This document shows positions 1 to 8,135 of a stretch of DNA of 32,970 nt, piece by piece. Where the stretch lies: contig NZ_MZMV01000070.1 of NCBI RefSeq assembly GCF_002210435.1, positions 1 through 32,970 on the forward strand, written 5' to 3'. The translations under genes were made by a program, and so were the position numbers. The notes below the pieces were generated by a model that saw nothing but the letters and a program-made list of their open reading frames with translations, ran no database searches and was not told the origin of the DNA. The stretch comes from Micromonospora wenchangensis (GTDB lineage: Bacteria; Actinomycetota; Actinomycetes; Mycobacteriales; Micromonosporaceae). Numbering within the stretch: the stretch's first letter is position 1; each line of letters opens with the position of its first letter.

Positions 1-61
1 CTACCAACGGTCCAGGCAGCCTGACTAAGATCAACACATCGACCCTGTCCGTCGAAACGGG

Positions 62-585
62 TCAAGCCCACTTCAGGTCCGCTTTCCACTGGGGTTCGCT
101 GCCGTCGGTGGGTTTGCGGTCGGGATGATCACCTCGGGGTTGCCGCGGTAGGCGCGGTCGGCCATGACTGGCCTCCCGGTGAGTTTCTGGGTGATGCCGG
201 AGGTGCGGTAGACGATGGTGTCGTTGCGGTTGCCGGGTTGTGGATCGTCGAGGGCGACGACGAGGCGGGTGTAGGCGTCAATGGCGACCTGCAGGTTCGT
301 GCTGTAGCGGTAGTTCTTGCTCGGGGCGGCCAGGCGGTGGTCCCGGGTGGAGATGAGGGTGCCGTCGACGATGGTGATCTGGTCGATGCGCTGTCGGCGT
401 GCTGGGGTGAGGGCGAGCAGGGGGCCGAGGGTGTCGATGACTTGGTGCGCGGCGGAGTGCGACACCCCGAACAGTGGTCCGATCTGCCGCATCGTCAGGT
501 TCGTGCGCCAGTACGCGGCTACCAGCAACACCCGATCGGCGAGGTCGAGCGACCACTGCCGGCCCGGCCGACCATCAGCGCATGA
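62..585 (-). pseudogene. IS5-family (DDE) transposase remnant, truncated at both ends and frameshifted
   Basis: The - strand frame from about 585 to 130 encodes the HTH and first catalytic blocks of an IS5-type transposase: ADRVLLVAAYWRTN, then MRQIGPLFGVSHSAAH (HTH), VDGTLISTRDH (first Asp), SKNYRYSTNLQVAID, and PVMADRAYRGNPEVI (second Asp). After IIP the frame breaks near 130. Adding one base restores YRKPTDGSEPQWKADLKWA, which stops at 62-64. The catalytic Glu region (RARVEH in relatives) and about 60 following residues are missing, and the first ~40 residues are missing too. No inverted repeats remain. Known of the family: these enzymes mobilise about 1-kb elements. Inferred: a dead fragment. 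The longest clean frame is 73-531. The first 60 bases of the window hold nothing I can assign. Confidence 0.8.
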
Positions 586-693
586 TCGAGTACACGCTCA
601 TGCCGCCGACCGCGTGCCACGGGCGGTGGCTGCTCCCGAGGTCACCCGGCGTCCGGGACGTTGCCGAGATGGCGGAGGCGTTCGTCTGGTGAG

Positions 694-1413
694 TTACCGC
701 AGTGCTGCTGCGAGGTCGGCGGCGTTGTCGAACGCGGCGGCTGCCCTTTCGGATTCGTCTTCCGTGAGCGTGACGGACGTGGCGCGGGTCAGCATCTCGG
801 CCGCAGTCTTTGGATCGTGCAGCACCATCGCGAGTTCGGCGCGGTAGACCAGGACCTCTACCTGCTCGACCGGGTCGTCGTCGGCTTGCGGGCGGGCCAA
901 CGCGCTGTCGAGGATCCGAACGGCCTGTCCCACGCTTCCTCGGGAATCGGCCTGCACGACGGCATTCGCCAGAGCCTTGGCCAGCCGCCCGGCAGGCGTG
1001 GCGGCCGGCACCGGCGCGGTGGCGGCGTCCCGAAAGACCCGGATCCAGTTGCCGCCCGGGTCGACGACGCTGAACCCACCCCACCCGTCGGCGTTCTTCC
1101 GCGCCCTGGGCCGGGTCATCCGCGGTGTTCCGGACACCAGGACCTTGCCGTACGCGGCGCGCATGCCAGCGGCGAACGCCCGGTGTAGTCCCTCGATGTC
1201 CGCGGTGAGTACGAGACAGGAGCCGTAGGACTGCTCCGGGTCAAATCCGGCGATCTCGAAGAACTGCAGATGCAGGTCTTCCCGCTGCACCCCCATGCAC
1301 GCGTTGGGCTTGCGCTGCTTATACGTGGTCCGGAAACCGAGAACTCCGTAGAAGGCTTCGATGTCATCAATGGACGCGCAGGGCAGCAGGGGAACGGTCC
1401 GCTCGTTGGCCAT
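694..1413 (-). CDS. VOC-family (glyoxalase/bleomycin-resistance fold) protein with helical C-terminal extension
   Basis: 239 aa. Residues 1-128 form a VOC domain: MANERTVPLLPCASIDD at the start, the pattern DIEAFYGVLGF, DLHLQFFEI in the middle, and a closing strand GGFSVVDPGGNWIRVFRD. In the wider family such proteins bind a metal or a drug, and many actinomycete members of this type are called bleomycin-resistance-like; no substrate can be read here. Residues 130-239 are an Ala-rich helical tail (ALANAVVQADSRG, VLVYRAELAMVLHD) resembling TPR-type helices, which the basic family lacks. The ATG at 1413 directly follows GGAAGGAGG, an unusually close and strong ribosome site. It stands alone, with decayed DNA on both sides. 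Confidence 0.8.
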   Translation of the reverse strand: MANERTVPLLPCASIDDIEAFYGVLGFRTTYKQRKPNACMGVQREDLHLQFFEIAGFDPEQSYGSCLVLTADIEGLHRAFAAGMRAAYGKVLVSGTPRMTRPRARKNADGWGGFSVVDPGGNWIRVFRDAATAPVPAATPAGRLAKALANAVVQADSRGSVGQAVRILDSALARPQADDDPVEQVEVLVYRAELAMVLHDPKTAAEMLTRATSVTLTEDESERAAAAFDNAADLAAALR

Positions 1414-1621
1414 GCCTCCTTCCTAGACGTCGCAGGGTGTCCGTCGCCCATGGAAATAGCCGATCATCGCCGCCGGCCATCCGATCGGCCGATGATCCAG
1501 ATCGCAACGTCGCCACTCCCCCGAGCCATCGGGGGTGCCTTGCGTCCGACCCATACGGCTCGCCATGATCAGGCACCCGGTTCTACCGCTGACGGCTCGG
1601 TCGAGTCATGCAGTTGCACGC

Positions 1622-1961
1622 TCACCCCAGTCGGTGTCGGCGGTACCGCAGGCAGGGACCGCCCTCCTCAATCCCGTTCTCGTCCATCGCGTTGTAGATC
1701 GTCAGCCGGCCGCTTGCAAATCGCAGGCCCGACGCCACGGCACCGTCCGCCAAATCGCCGCCGGCCCACTCCAGAAGCTCCACCGCCTCAAGCCGCTGCC
1801 CGTGCCGGGCAACCAACGGTGCGGGAGCATCGCAGCGCCGAAAGGTGGTCGCGGCGCATCCGGGCGGCGAGTTGGGCCTCCAGGCGGTCGGTCGTGGTGG
1901 CGATGACCTGGTAGGCCGACTTGAGGTCGGCGGCGGTGGCCGGATCACTGCCGGACCTCAT
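1622..1961 (-). pseudogene. Possible decayed gene of unknown function (two frames)
   Basis: The 780-base gap between the VOC gene and the lectin gene holds one stretch that reads like coding DNA. From an ATG at 1961 one frame gives MRSGSDPATAADLKSAYQV and a helix (TTDRLEAQLAARMRRDH). After about 1850 the coding character passes to another frame: LVARHGQRLEAVELLEWAG, then GRLTIYNAMDENGIEEGG, ending at 1622. Both parts show the G/C third-base bias of real genes, but neither frame alone gives a convincing protein and I recognise no family. Two genes, or pure chance, remain possible. Nothing else is seen between 1414 and 1621. Confidence 0.25.
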
Positions 1962-2045
1962 GGGTATGCACTCGGCCCGCGCCGTGATGCGGGGCGGCGT
2001 TCTGTTCTCGCATCCCGACGCCAGTGACAATTGCAGCAAATACTA

Positions 2046-2098
2046 GTCATGACACGTCGTGTCGTGCTGTGCACAGCGATGACACGACGCGCCATGAC
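2046..2098. repeat. Nested inverted repeat (long hairpin or double operator)
   Basis: The left arm GTCATGACACGTCGTGTC (2046-2063) pairs with GACACGACGCGCCATGAC (2081-2098) at 16 of 18 positions. The loop holds a perfect 12-bp palindrome, GCTGTGCACAGC (2066-2077), and the left arm itself contains the 13-bp palindrome GACACGTCGTGTC (2051-2063). No T-run follows. It lies downstream of the lectin gene (which ends at 2197) and upstream of the decayed - strand reading frame. It could be a terminator for the lectin gene or a double TetR-like operator; the element TGACACG occurs twice in the same orientation. Confidence 0.6.
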
Positions 2099-2196
2099 TG
2101 ATGGAGGAGAACATGACGTGCGGACGGTCTGCCAGAACGGACGAGCGGCGGTCACCTCGTCGCCGGCAACGTGTCTTGAGCTGGTGCAGAATATGC

Positions 2197-2724
2197 TCAG
2201 TAGACGATCTGCCATGCCGTGGCAGCACCGCGCCAGCAGTCCCACATACCGACGTAGGCGCCGTCCCCCGGCCAACTGTCGCGGATCTCCAGACACTTGG
2301 CGTTCAGCCGGTTGCGCACTTCTTGCCCAACCGGCACGGGCAGGAAGTCGCCCATATACCACCGCTGATTGACGCCTGGCCAGCAGTCCCATTCCCCGAC
2401 ATAGCTGCCGTTGTTCGGATTCACGTCGAGAATCTCGAGGCACTTTCCGGTCGAGCGGTTGACGAGCTGGTCGCCCGACCACTTCCACTGCTGGTTCCAC
2501 CCGCCCCAGCAGGACCACATGTTGGCGCGTTGGCCGTTGTAGCTCGGCAACTTGGTCTCGAGGCACTTGTCGTTGAGTTTGCTGTGCAAGGTGAACCACG
2601 GGTACTCCGCCGCAGCGGGAGCAGCAGGTGCCGTTACCACCAGCAGCAGCACGGCCGCCATGGCCGCGAACGCACGGCGCAGGAGTCGCCCGTGCCCACT
2701 CCCCGAACTCCTCACTCTGAACAT
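2197..2724 (-). CDS. Secreted ricin-type beta-trefoil lectin domain protein
   Basis: 175 aa. Residues 1-39 are a signal peptide: Arg-rich start, hydrophobic core AAMAAVLLLVV, and an A-P-A-A-A cleavage region before EYPW. The mature 136 residues are one RICIN domain with three repeats, each with a Cys pair: KCLE plus WSCW (C54/C72), KCLE plus WDCW (C95/C114), and KCLE plus WDCW (C144/C163). QxW motifs are present in two repeats (QQW at 78-80, QRW at 120-122); the third is degenerate (TAW). Known of the family: carbohydrate binding, usually attached to a secreted hydrolase; here no enzyme domain is present. The ATG at 2724 follows GAGGAG at a 10-base distance. It is probably exported by Sec and may bind a polysaccharide. 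Confidence 0.88.
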   Translation of the reverse strand: MFRVRSSGSGHGRLLRRAFAAMAAVLLLVVTAPAAPAAAEYPWFTLHSKLNDKCLETKLPSYNGQRANMWSCWGGWNQQWKWSGDQLVNRSTGKCLEILDVNPNNGSYVGEWDCWPGVNQRWYMGDFLPVPVGQEVRNRLNAKCLEIRDSWPGDGAYVGMWDCWRGAATAWQIVY

Positions 2725-2827
2725 TTCCTACGCGCTCCTCTCTCGAACCATCTGTTGGCCTCGGGAACCAGAATCAGTTAGCCCCTTCAACCCCACAGAC
2801 ATCGAAGCACACCTACGTCATCGGCTT

Positions 2828-2847
2828 GCGAGTAGTCGACTACTCGC
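2828..2847. repeat. Perfect 20-bp palindrome upstream of the lectin gene
   Basis: GCGAGTAGTCGACTACTCGC is fully self-complementary with no loop, about 104 bases upstream of the lectin start. Four T residues follow on the + strand, but no + strand gene ends nearby, so an operator fits better than a terminator. The rest of the 312-base gap (2725-3036) contains GC-rich repetitive sequence (2851-2930, repeated GAGGC/CTCGCG blocks) and nothing else I can name. Confidence 0.45.
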
Positions 2848-3036
2848 TTTTCGGCCGGCGAGGCCTCGCGCTCGCTGGCACGAGGCTCGCGGCGAGGCGG
2901 CGAAGCCGGCGCGAGGGCGCCTGCCTAGATGATCCGCGGCGGCCTACAGGACCGTCGGGCAGAGCCGCACCGAGAGCGGATCTCTGCACCGACGGATCGT
3001 GTTAGCAGCAGCCAAAGATCGGCCGGCCCTCGCACA

Positions 3037-5655
3037 TCACGGATGCCCCCAGAGCAGGCGGGCGAAGTCGGCGCGACGGGTGGTGCCCAGCTTGGCACCG
3101 GCGCGGTAGACGTGGCCTTCCACAGTACGAACGGAGACACCGAGCCGAGAGGCGATCTCGCGATTGGACAGGCCATGAGCGGCCAGCGTGATGATTTCCC
3201 GCTCGCGGGCGGTAATGGCCAGCGGCCTCACCACTGAGATGATCGCGGGAGTGCGGGCGCCCTGGCATCGCTGTGCCAGCAGGTGAACCCGTACCGCACA
3301 GACTTGTGCCGCATCGAGCCTATTGGCCTTGGTGTGCGCGGCGACGGCCTGCGCCGCGGCGTCGGCCGCAGCCGCTAGATCACCCATCTCCTCGAGCCCG
3401 GTGGATACGGCTTGCAACATCCAGCCGTCATTGGCGGCGAGAGCGCTCGCGTATCGCACCGCGATTCCGACCCGTGGACCGTCGACCTGCGCTTCGAGTC
3501 CGGACAGGCGCTCAGCGGCGTGACGGTCACCGAATCGGACGGCCGTCTCCAGGGCGCACACCTCGTGCGCAGGCATCCCGTCCGCCGCAGCACCGTCGGC
3601 CGCCTTCCGGGCGAGGCCGACAGCCTGCACGATCGCACCGTTGGCGGCGGCGACCCATGCTCGGGCCAGCGCGACATCCGGTCGCCGGTAGGCGTACCCG
3701 GTCTGCACTCGTTCGTCGAGTTCACTCAGGGCACGCTCCGCGTTGCGGGCATCGCCACTCATCGCCATCGCGTGGGTCAACCACAAGAGGCAGTCGAACA
3801 CTCGTCCGCCCGGGTCAACGAGGGTGAACCCGGCCAGGGCCTCACGCATCCGGCGAATTGTCTCGGCCAGCCGTCCACACGCCAACGCGGCTTGGCCGAT
3901 CAATGCCGAGGCATAGAACTGCGGCACGCCCGGCAGGGACGCCGCGTCTCGCCGGCAGCGCGCTGCAACGTCTACTGCCTCCGATATGTGTCCAGCCAGC
4001 CGGAGCGCCATCAGTTCAAGCTCGGCCACGTTGAACCGCAAAATGGCCGTATCGAAGGAGACTGCGGCCCGGCGTGCCGCGGCGGCCGCCGGTCGCATCG
4101 CGCTGGTGCGGCCGGCAACCCCGTAGGCGCTGGTCAGGCCCCAGGCGGCCAGGAAGGCGGCGTTGGGTGCGACGCCCGGCGCATCAAGCACGGCACGGCC
4201 CACCTGGATCGCGACGGCCGAGCGGGCGAGCAGGCCTTCGAAGACGGCGTGCAGCGACAGGAGGAGTTGGTTGGCCGTCGCGTCGGCAACGTCGTCCAAC
4301 GCATTGCCCAGCACGGTCTCGGCTTCGGTCGGACGATTGAGATCGAAGAACAGGTTCGCAGCCCGGACCGCAGCTACCCAGGCCCGCTGGATGTCATCGC
4401 CCGCCAACTCGGCCAGCACCAGCAGTTCGTCATCGGCCTCCGTGCCCCGACCATGCATACTCAACGCATGCGCGAGCACCGCCCGCGCCTCGAAGCCGCC
4501 GCCCGCCGCGACAGAAGACCTCGCCAGCCGCAACGCCAGCGGCAAGTCGAGCAGCTGCGCGGAGCGCGTCGCAGCCCGGGTCAGCAGCGCCGGATCGGCG
4601 CGCAGATCGGAGTCCACCATCAGCGCCGCGCAGCGCAGCTCGTCGTCGACACTGTGTAGCCCGTGCTCCGTCAGGGCCCGTACGATCAGACCGCGCAATC
4701 GTCGCGCCCGGAGCATTCCGACCCTGGCCTGGCGAACCTCGCCGTACAGCGGGTGGGCAAGGCTGGTCGACAACCGACGACCATCACTCACAACACTGAT
4801 CAAGCCTGATACCTCGGCCTGCTCGAGGGCCGGCGCACCTGTCAGCTGACTCAGAACCTCGACGTCCATGACACCGGCAAAAGCGAGCAGGTCGACCACA
4901 TCCCGCACTGGTTCGGTCAATCCGCCCATCCGCGACTCGATCAGCTCCACCAGGGTGGACGGTACGGCCAATGTGCCCATACAACACCACACTCCACTGC
5001 GCTCCTCGAGCCAGCCGGACGCACGGCCACCGGTGACCAACTCGCGGAGGTACAGCGGATTGCCCTGCGACAGCCGCCACATCTGGTCGGCAGCCTTCGG
5101 CTGAAGCGGCCCGCCGAGTGCCGCCTCAAGCAGCGCAGCGGTCTCGACCTCAGGCAGCGGCACCAGTTCGAACCGCTCCAGGTGGGCATCTTTCCAGGTG
5201 GCCGTGACCGCATCTGGTGCTGGCACGTCGGAGCGGACAGTGACCACGACCGTCGCAGCGGTCGCGGTGACCAGATGGTGCAGCAGTGTCGCGGAGACAT
5301 CGTCGAGCAGATGCCCGTCGTCAACCACCACCAGTGTCCCAGCTCGCCCGGCACCGCTGAGCAGCGCCTTCGCAGCTTGACCAAGCATCTGCAGCGGATC
5401 GGATCCAACCGACGGCAGCACGGACGCAAAGGCCCCCAACGGTGTGGTGCGGGCACAGGCCGACCCGGTCACCCACCGCCCGACCACGCCACGGCGCTGC
5501 GCAATGGCAAGCACCTCGCGGGCGAGTCGGGTCTTGCCGACCCCAGCCACGCCAGCGAGCACCACGCCTCGCGCACCTCGAATGGACGCATCCACGACCC
5601 GCAACTCTTCAGAGCGACCAGTCAGCGGCCAGGCATCGCTCATATCGTTAATCAT
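3037..5655 (-). CDS. Large ATPase-LuxR (LAL-type) transcriptional regulator
   Basis: 872 aa from the ATG at 5655 (MINDMSDAWPLTGR). An ATG at 5643 and a GTG at 5715 are also in frame; none has a clear ribosome site, so a leaderless message is possible. The N-terminal STAND-type ATPase has Walker A GVAGVGKT (about residues 35-42) and Walker B TLVVVDDGHLLDD (about 107-119). A long helical sensor region follows. The last ~60 residues are a LuxR HTH: ITAREREIITLAAHG, then LSNREIASRLGVSVRTVEGH. Length and order match LAL regulators, which switch on catabolic or secondary-metabolite genes after ligand and ATP binding. No cluster it could serve is adjacent; the lectin gene downstream has the same orientation but is about 310 bases away. 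Confidence 0.9.
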   Translation of the reverse strand: MINDMSDAWPLTGRSEELRVVDASIRGARGVVLAGVAGVGKTRLAREVLAIAQRRGVVGRWVTGSACARTTPLGAFASVLPSVGSDPLQMLGQAAKALLSGAGRAGTLVVVDDGHLLDDVSATLLHHLVTATAATVVVTVRSDVPAPDAVTATWKDAHLERFELVPLPEVETAALLEAALGGPLQPKAADQMWRLSQGNPLYLRELVTGGRASGWLEERSGVWCCMGTLAVPSTLVELIESRMGGLTEPVRDVVDLLAFAGVMDVEVLSQLTGAPALEQAEVSGLISVVSDGRRLSTSLAHPLYGEVRQARVGMLRARRLRGLIVRALTEHGLHSVDDELRCAALMVDSDLRADPALLTRAATRSAQLLDLPLALRLARSSVAAGGGFEARAVLAHALSMHGRGTEADDELLVLAELAGDDIQRAWVAAVRAANLFFDLNRPTEAETVLGNALDDVADATANQLLLSLHAVFEGLLARSAVAIQVGRAVLDAPGVAPNAAFLAAWGLTSAYGVAGRTSAMRPAAAAARRAAVSFDTAILRFNVAELELMALRLAGHISEAVDVAARCRRDAASLPGVPQFYASALIGQAALACGRLAETIRRMREALAGFTLVDPGGRVFDCLLWLTHAMAMSGDARNAERALSELDERVQTGYAYRRPDVALARAWVAAANGAIVQAVGLARKAADGAAADGMPAHEVCALETAVRFGDRHAAERLSGLEAQVDGPRVGIAVRYASALAANDGWMLQAVSTGLEEMGDLAAAADAAAQAVAAHTKANRLDAAQVCAVRVHLLAQRCQGARTPAIISVVRPLAITAREREIITLAAHGLSNREIASRLGVSVRTVEGHVYRAGAKLGTTRRADFARLLWGHP

Positions 5656-5715
5656 AAATAGGCTAAGCGGGTCGGCGACACACCCTCGTTGGTTCACCCA
5701 CCTGGCGGTGGTCAC

Positions 5716-6482
5716 GCCCAGGGCTCCACATAGTCACCCAACCTCGACCGAGGAGGCGTCGGCCGGATCGAACGCCGACGCACGACGGGAACAGCCCTTC
5801 AGCGATCTTGGAGTTGCCGCGAGAACGCCTGACTCACGCACCTGGGCGTGTATCGGTTTCTAGGGATCTCGCCACATTGGTTCGGATTCGACAGCACGGC
5901 AATTTGGCAGAATTGTGAATCTTGAGAAACGACCTCAAGGGAAACCCGTCAGACGCGCCCCAACGGATGCTCGTCAAAGCCCTCACCCCCTGCTGGCCGG
6001 TTTCACCAGCCACTTCAGCCCGGAGGAAGCCAAGTTGGACCGAGCGATCGTCGCGTCGCCGTTCGATGAGATCAGGCGGCAGCTCCTGAATCCGTCCGAC
6101 CATGTGGCTGAACTACGGAAGCCCGTCCATAGATGTCGACGACCTCATCGACGCGTCGAGCGTGGATTGGATGAACTCCGCACGGTGCAACGAATGCTTT
6201 CAGGCATAAGGCCCAGAGGGGCATCAATCCGCAATAAGTGCGCGCTGGAGCTGATCGCGACGATCATCGATGACGCTGTCACGATGGTTCATGGTTTCTG
6301 GGGTGAACGCCATCTCGGCGGCGCAATCATTGATCACGCCCTGGCTCCAGGTGTCGGTTGGCTCCAATCAAACCGAGCTGCTTGACGCCTTCCAGGTCGC
6401 CGTCGAAATCGCACGACGGGGCTTGCCCACCAACCGGCGTCGAGGCACGGCGTACGCACCGCGAAATCCCGCTTCGCACCCT
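5716..6482. other. Gene-poor stretch with no recognisable gene
   Basis: About 770 bases without a convincing gene. Two short + strand stretches look weakly coding: HFSPEEAKLDRAIVASPFDE (within 6010-6075), and a 35-codon frame at 6102-6209 beginning MWLNYGSPSIDVDD. Neither has a good ribosome site or a family I know, and base composition is less GC-biased than in the neighbours. A 13-bp direct repeat, CTTCGCACCCTTC, occurs at 6472-6484 and 6489-6501. Confidence 0.5.
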
Positions 6483-7166
6483 TCACCCCTTCGCACCCTT
6501 CGCGACCAGCGCGTCGCTCACCGCGTACCGGCTGATCTCCGCTGGTGCGATTGATGGTCGGTCGCTGCGGTCGGACGGGCGGCCCTGGCCTTTGGGTTGG
6601 TCTCGCTGTCTGGTTATCGTGTCCGTGGTCGGCTTTCGCAGCGATGCGGCGGGGTACGGCAGTCTCGACTGGGCGAGGTACACGACGTAAACCTGTTGGG
6701 AGGCCTTGAGCTGCCAAGGCAGGATCAACACCTTGCTGTCGACGATGGGTAGCGGGCGTAGCGCCAGACGGTGGGCACGCCCTTCGACTTCTAGGGAGCT
6801 GCCCTGCCCGGCGTCTTGAAGTTGGTCGCCGGGCAGGAACAGGGTGTCGAGTACGGCCCGCACCTCTGGCTCCGCAAGCCTGGACCAAGCGATGGTCGCG
6901 CCGACAAGGTCGTCAGGGTCGACTGCGGCGATCCCTGCGGCGCCGGTCGGCCAGTCGAGCGCCACGCCAAGGAGTGCGGCCACACCGTCGAACCCTGTCC
7001 CCCGCTGCGCCCGCAGTTGGTCGTCGATGGTCACGACCAGGGGCGGTACCGCGTCACGGATCGACTCGAAGTCGACTGCTACCCGCGCGTCAGCCCCGAT
7101 CGACGGCACCGGGAAGTCGCCCGTGTCCACTACGTGGTGGAAGGTGTCGTCCGCCTTTCTCAGCGG
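6483..7166 (-). pseudogene. C-terminal fragment of an unrecognised protein
   Basis: The open - strand frame here shows protein-like composition only downstream of about 7166: KADDTFHHVVDTGDFPVP, ARVAVDFESIRDAVPP, GATIAWSRLAEPEVRAVLD, LFLPGDQLQDAGQ, VDSKVLILPWQLKASQQ, VYVVYLAQSRLPYP, and a polar tail ending at 6483. The frame stays open to 7712, but that upstream half is merely the antisense of the cpaF fragment. The fragment has no start of its own and was presumably joined to the ParA-like fragment at about 7166 by a rearrangement. I do not recognise the family. The acidic, mixed alpha/beta look suggests the end of a large cytosolic protein. Confidence 0.45.
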
Positions 7167-7174
7167 GACAGCAG

Positions 7175-7423
7175 AGGCGGAGATCCCGGTCGAACGCGCG
7201 CAGTTGGTCACGGTCGGCCCGCTCGCGTACGCGCGTGACGACCTTGACGGGCTGCCCATGCCGCTGGTCGCGCAGTTGCCATGGGACCGCCGCAGCGCCG
7301 AGGTCATCGCCGGTACCCGCCGCGCCCGCCAAGCATGGACGCGTGGACCTACCCGCCACCGCGCGAGCGTTGGCCCTGTCCCTCGCCGGACAAGCCCATC
7401 CCGCAGGAGGTGACCACAGATGA
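7175..7423 (+). pseudogene. C-terminal remnant of a ParA/MinD-like ATPase gene, frameshifted
   Basis: The + frame reads IPVERAQLVTVGPLAYARDD, then PLVAQLPWDRRSAEVIAG and RRARQAWTR. Near 7335-7342 the frame must shift to continue as VDLPATARALALSLAGQA and HPAGGDHR, ending in a TGA that overlaps the next ATG (ATGA at 7420-7423). The AQLPWDxRSAxVIAG pattern is like the end of ParA/MinD (TadZ/CpaE-like) proteins, which precede cpaF genes in pilus or transfer loci. The family assignment rests on this context and on resemblance. The nucleotide-binding N-terminus is absent; the left break is near 7166. Confidence 0.5.
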
Positions 7424-8046
7424 CGCTGCCGTCGACCAGCGTCCTACCCGAGACCGAACTCGTCGCCGACCTACGCGCCCAGGTCGCCCAGGCCCTGGCC
7501 GGGCACGCCGGCAGCGGGCTGCTGCCCGCCGCCGAACGGCGCAGGCTGACGGAGCAGTACACCGGAGAACCGCTCGACACCCACGTTCGACAGGCGTTGG
7601 ACGCAGGGCGGGCACCGCTGTCGGCCAGCGTCGAGGCACGGATGGCCCGCGCGGTCATCGACCACATCATCGGCGCGGGCGGCCTGCAGCAACTACTCGA
7701 CAACCCTGACATCGAGAACGTTCACGCCAACGGCTGCGACGAGGTGTTCATCAAGTTCACCGGCGGCAAAGCAGAGGTCGGCCCGCCGATCGCCAAGACC
7801 GACGAGGCGTTGATCGGAAAAATCCAGGCTCTGGCCACTGAGGCGGCGTTCGGCGACGACTTCTCCGGCCGTGGTGAGGAGCGCGCCTTCGACCGGACCA
7901 GCCCGGCCCTGGACATGCGAATGCGCGACGGGTCCCGGCTCTGCGCCGTCATGTCGGTGTCGCGCCGCCCGGCGCTGTCGATCCGCCGCCCGACGATGAT
8001 CAACGCCGATCTCGATGATCTGGTGCGACCGGGGGGCACCGCCAGG
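7420..8046 (+). pseudogene. cpaF: cpaF/VirB11-type secretion ATPase, N-terminal half only
   Basis: It starts at ATG 7420 behind AGGAGG (spacing about 9) and is coupled to the preceding frame by ATGA. About 209 residues remain: an N-terminal helical part (ETELVADLRAQVAQALAG), the central NPDIENVHANGCDEVFIK strand region, ERAFDRTSPALDMRMRDGSR, and RRPALSIRRPTMINADLDDL. This is the N-terminal domain of CpaF-type ATPases that power Tad/Flp pilus or type IV secretion. The Walker A motif, which should follow shortly, is missing because an IS5-family element begins at 8047. The frame runs on into IS DNA to 8169. No C-terminal half appears right of the element, so the gene is dead rather than simply interrupted. 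Confidence 0.82.
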
Positions 8047-8087
8047 AATTCTGAGCGCGCGTTTGGGATGTGTGTTGGTCGGGCGTG
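8047..8087 (+). repeat. IS left terminal inverted repeat
   Basis: This 41-base end pairs imperfectly with 8961-9001. The outermost base is placed at 8047 because similarity stops there; an error of a few bases is possible. Confidence 0.65.
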
Positions 8088-8135
8088 TCGCACAGTGGGT
8101 GCGATCGATAAGTCGGGCTCGGTCGGTAGAGGGGC

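Noticed and set aside
5915..6385. A 156-codon + strand frame
   Set aside because: Only a short part looks coding; no ribosome site or family. Recorded as part of the gene-poor stretch.
6472..6501. 13-bp direct repeat as a possible attachment site
   Set aside because: It is too short, lies in a tandem 17-base period, and no integrase or tRNA is present.
7167..7712. The upstream half of the - strand open frame over 6483-7712
   Set aside because: It is the antisense of the ParA-like and cpaF fragments, with Ser/Arg-rich shadow composition. Only the part below 7166 looks like protein.
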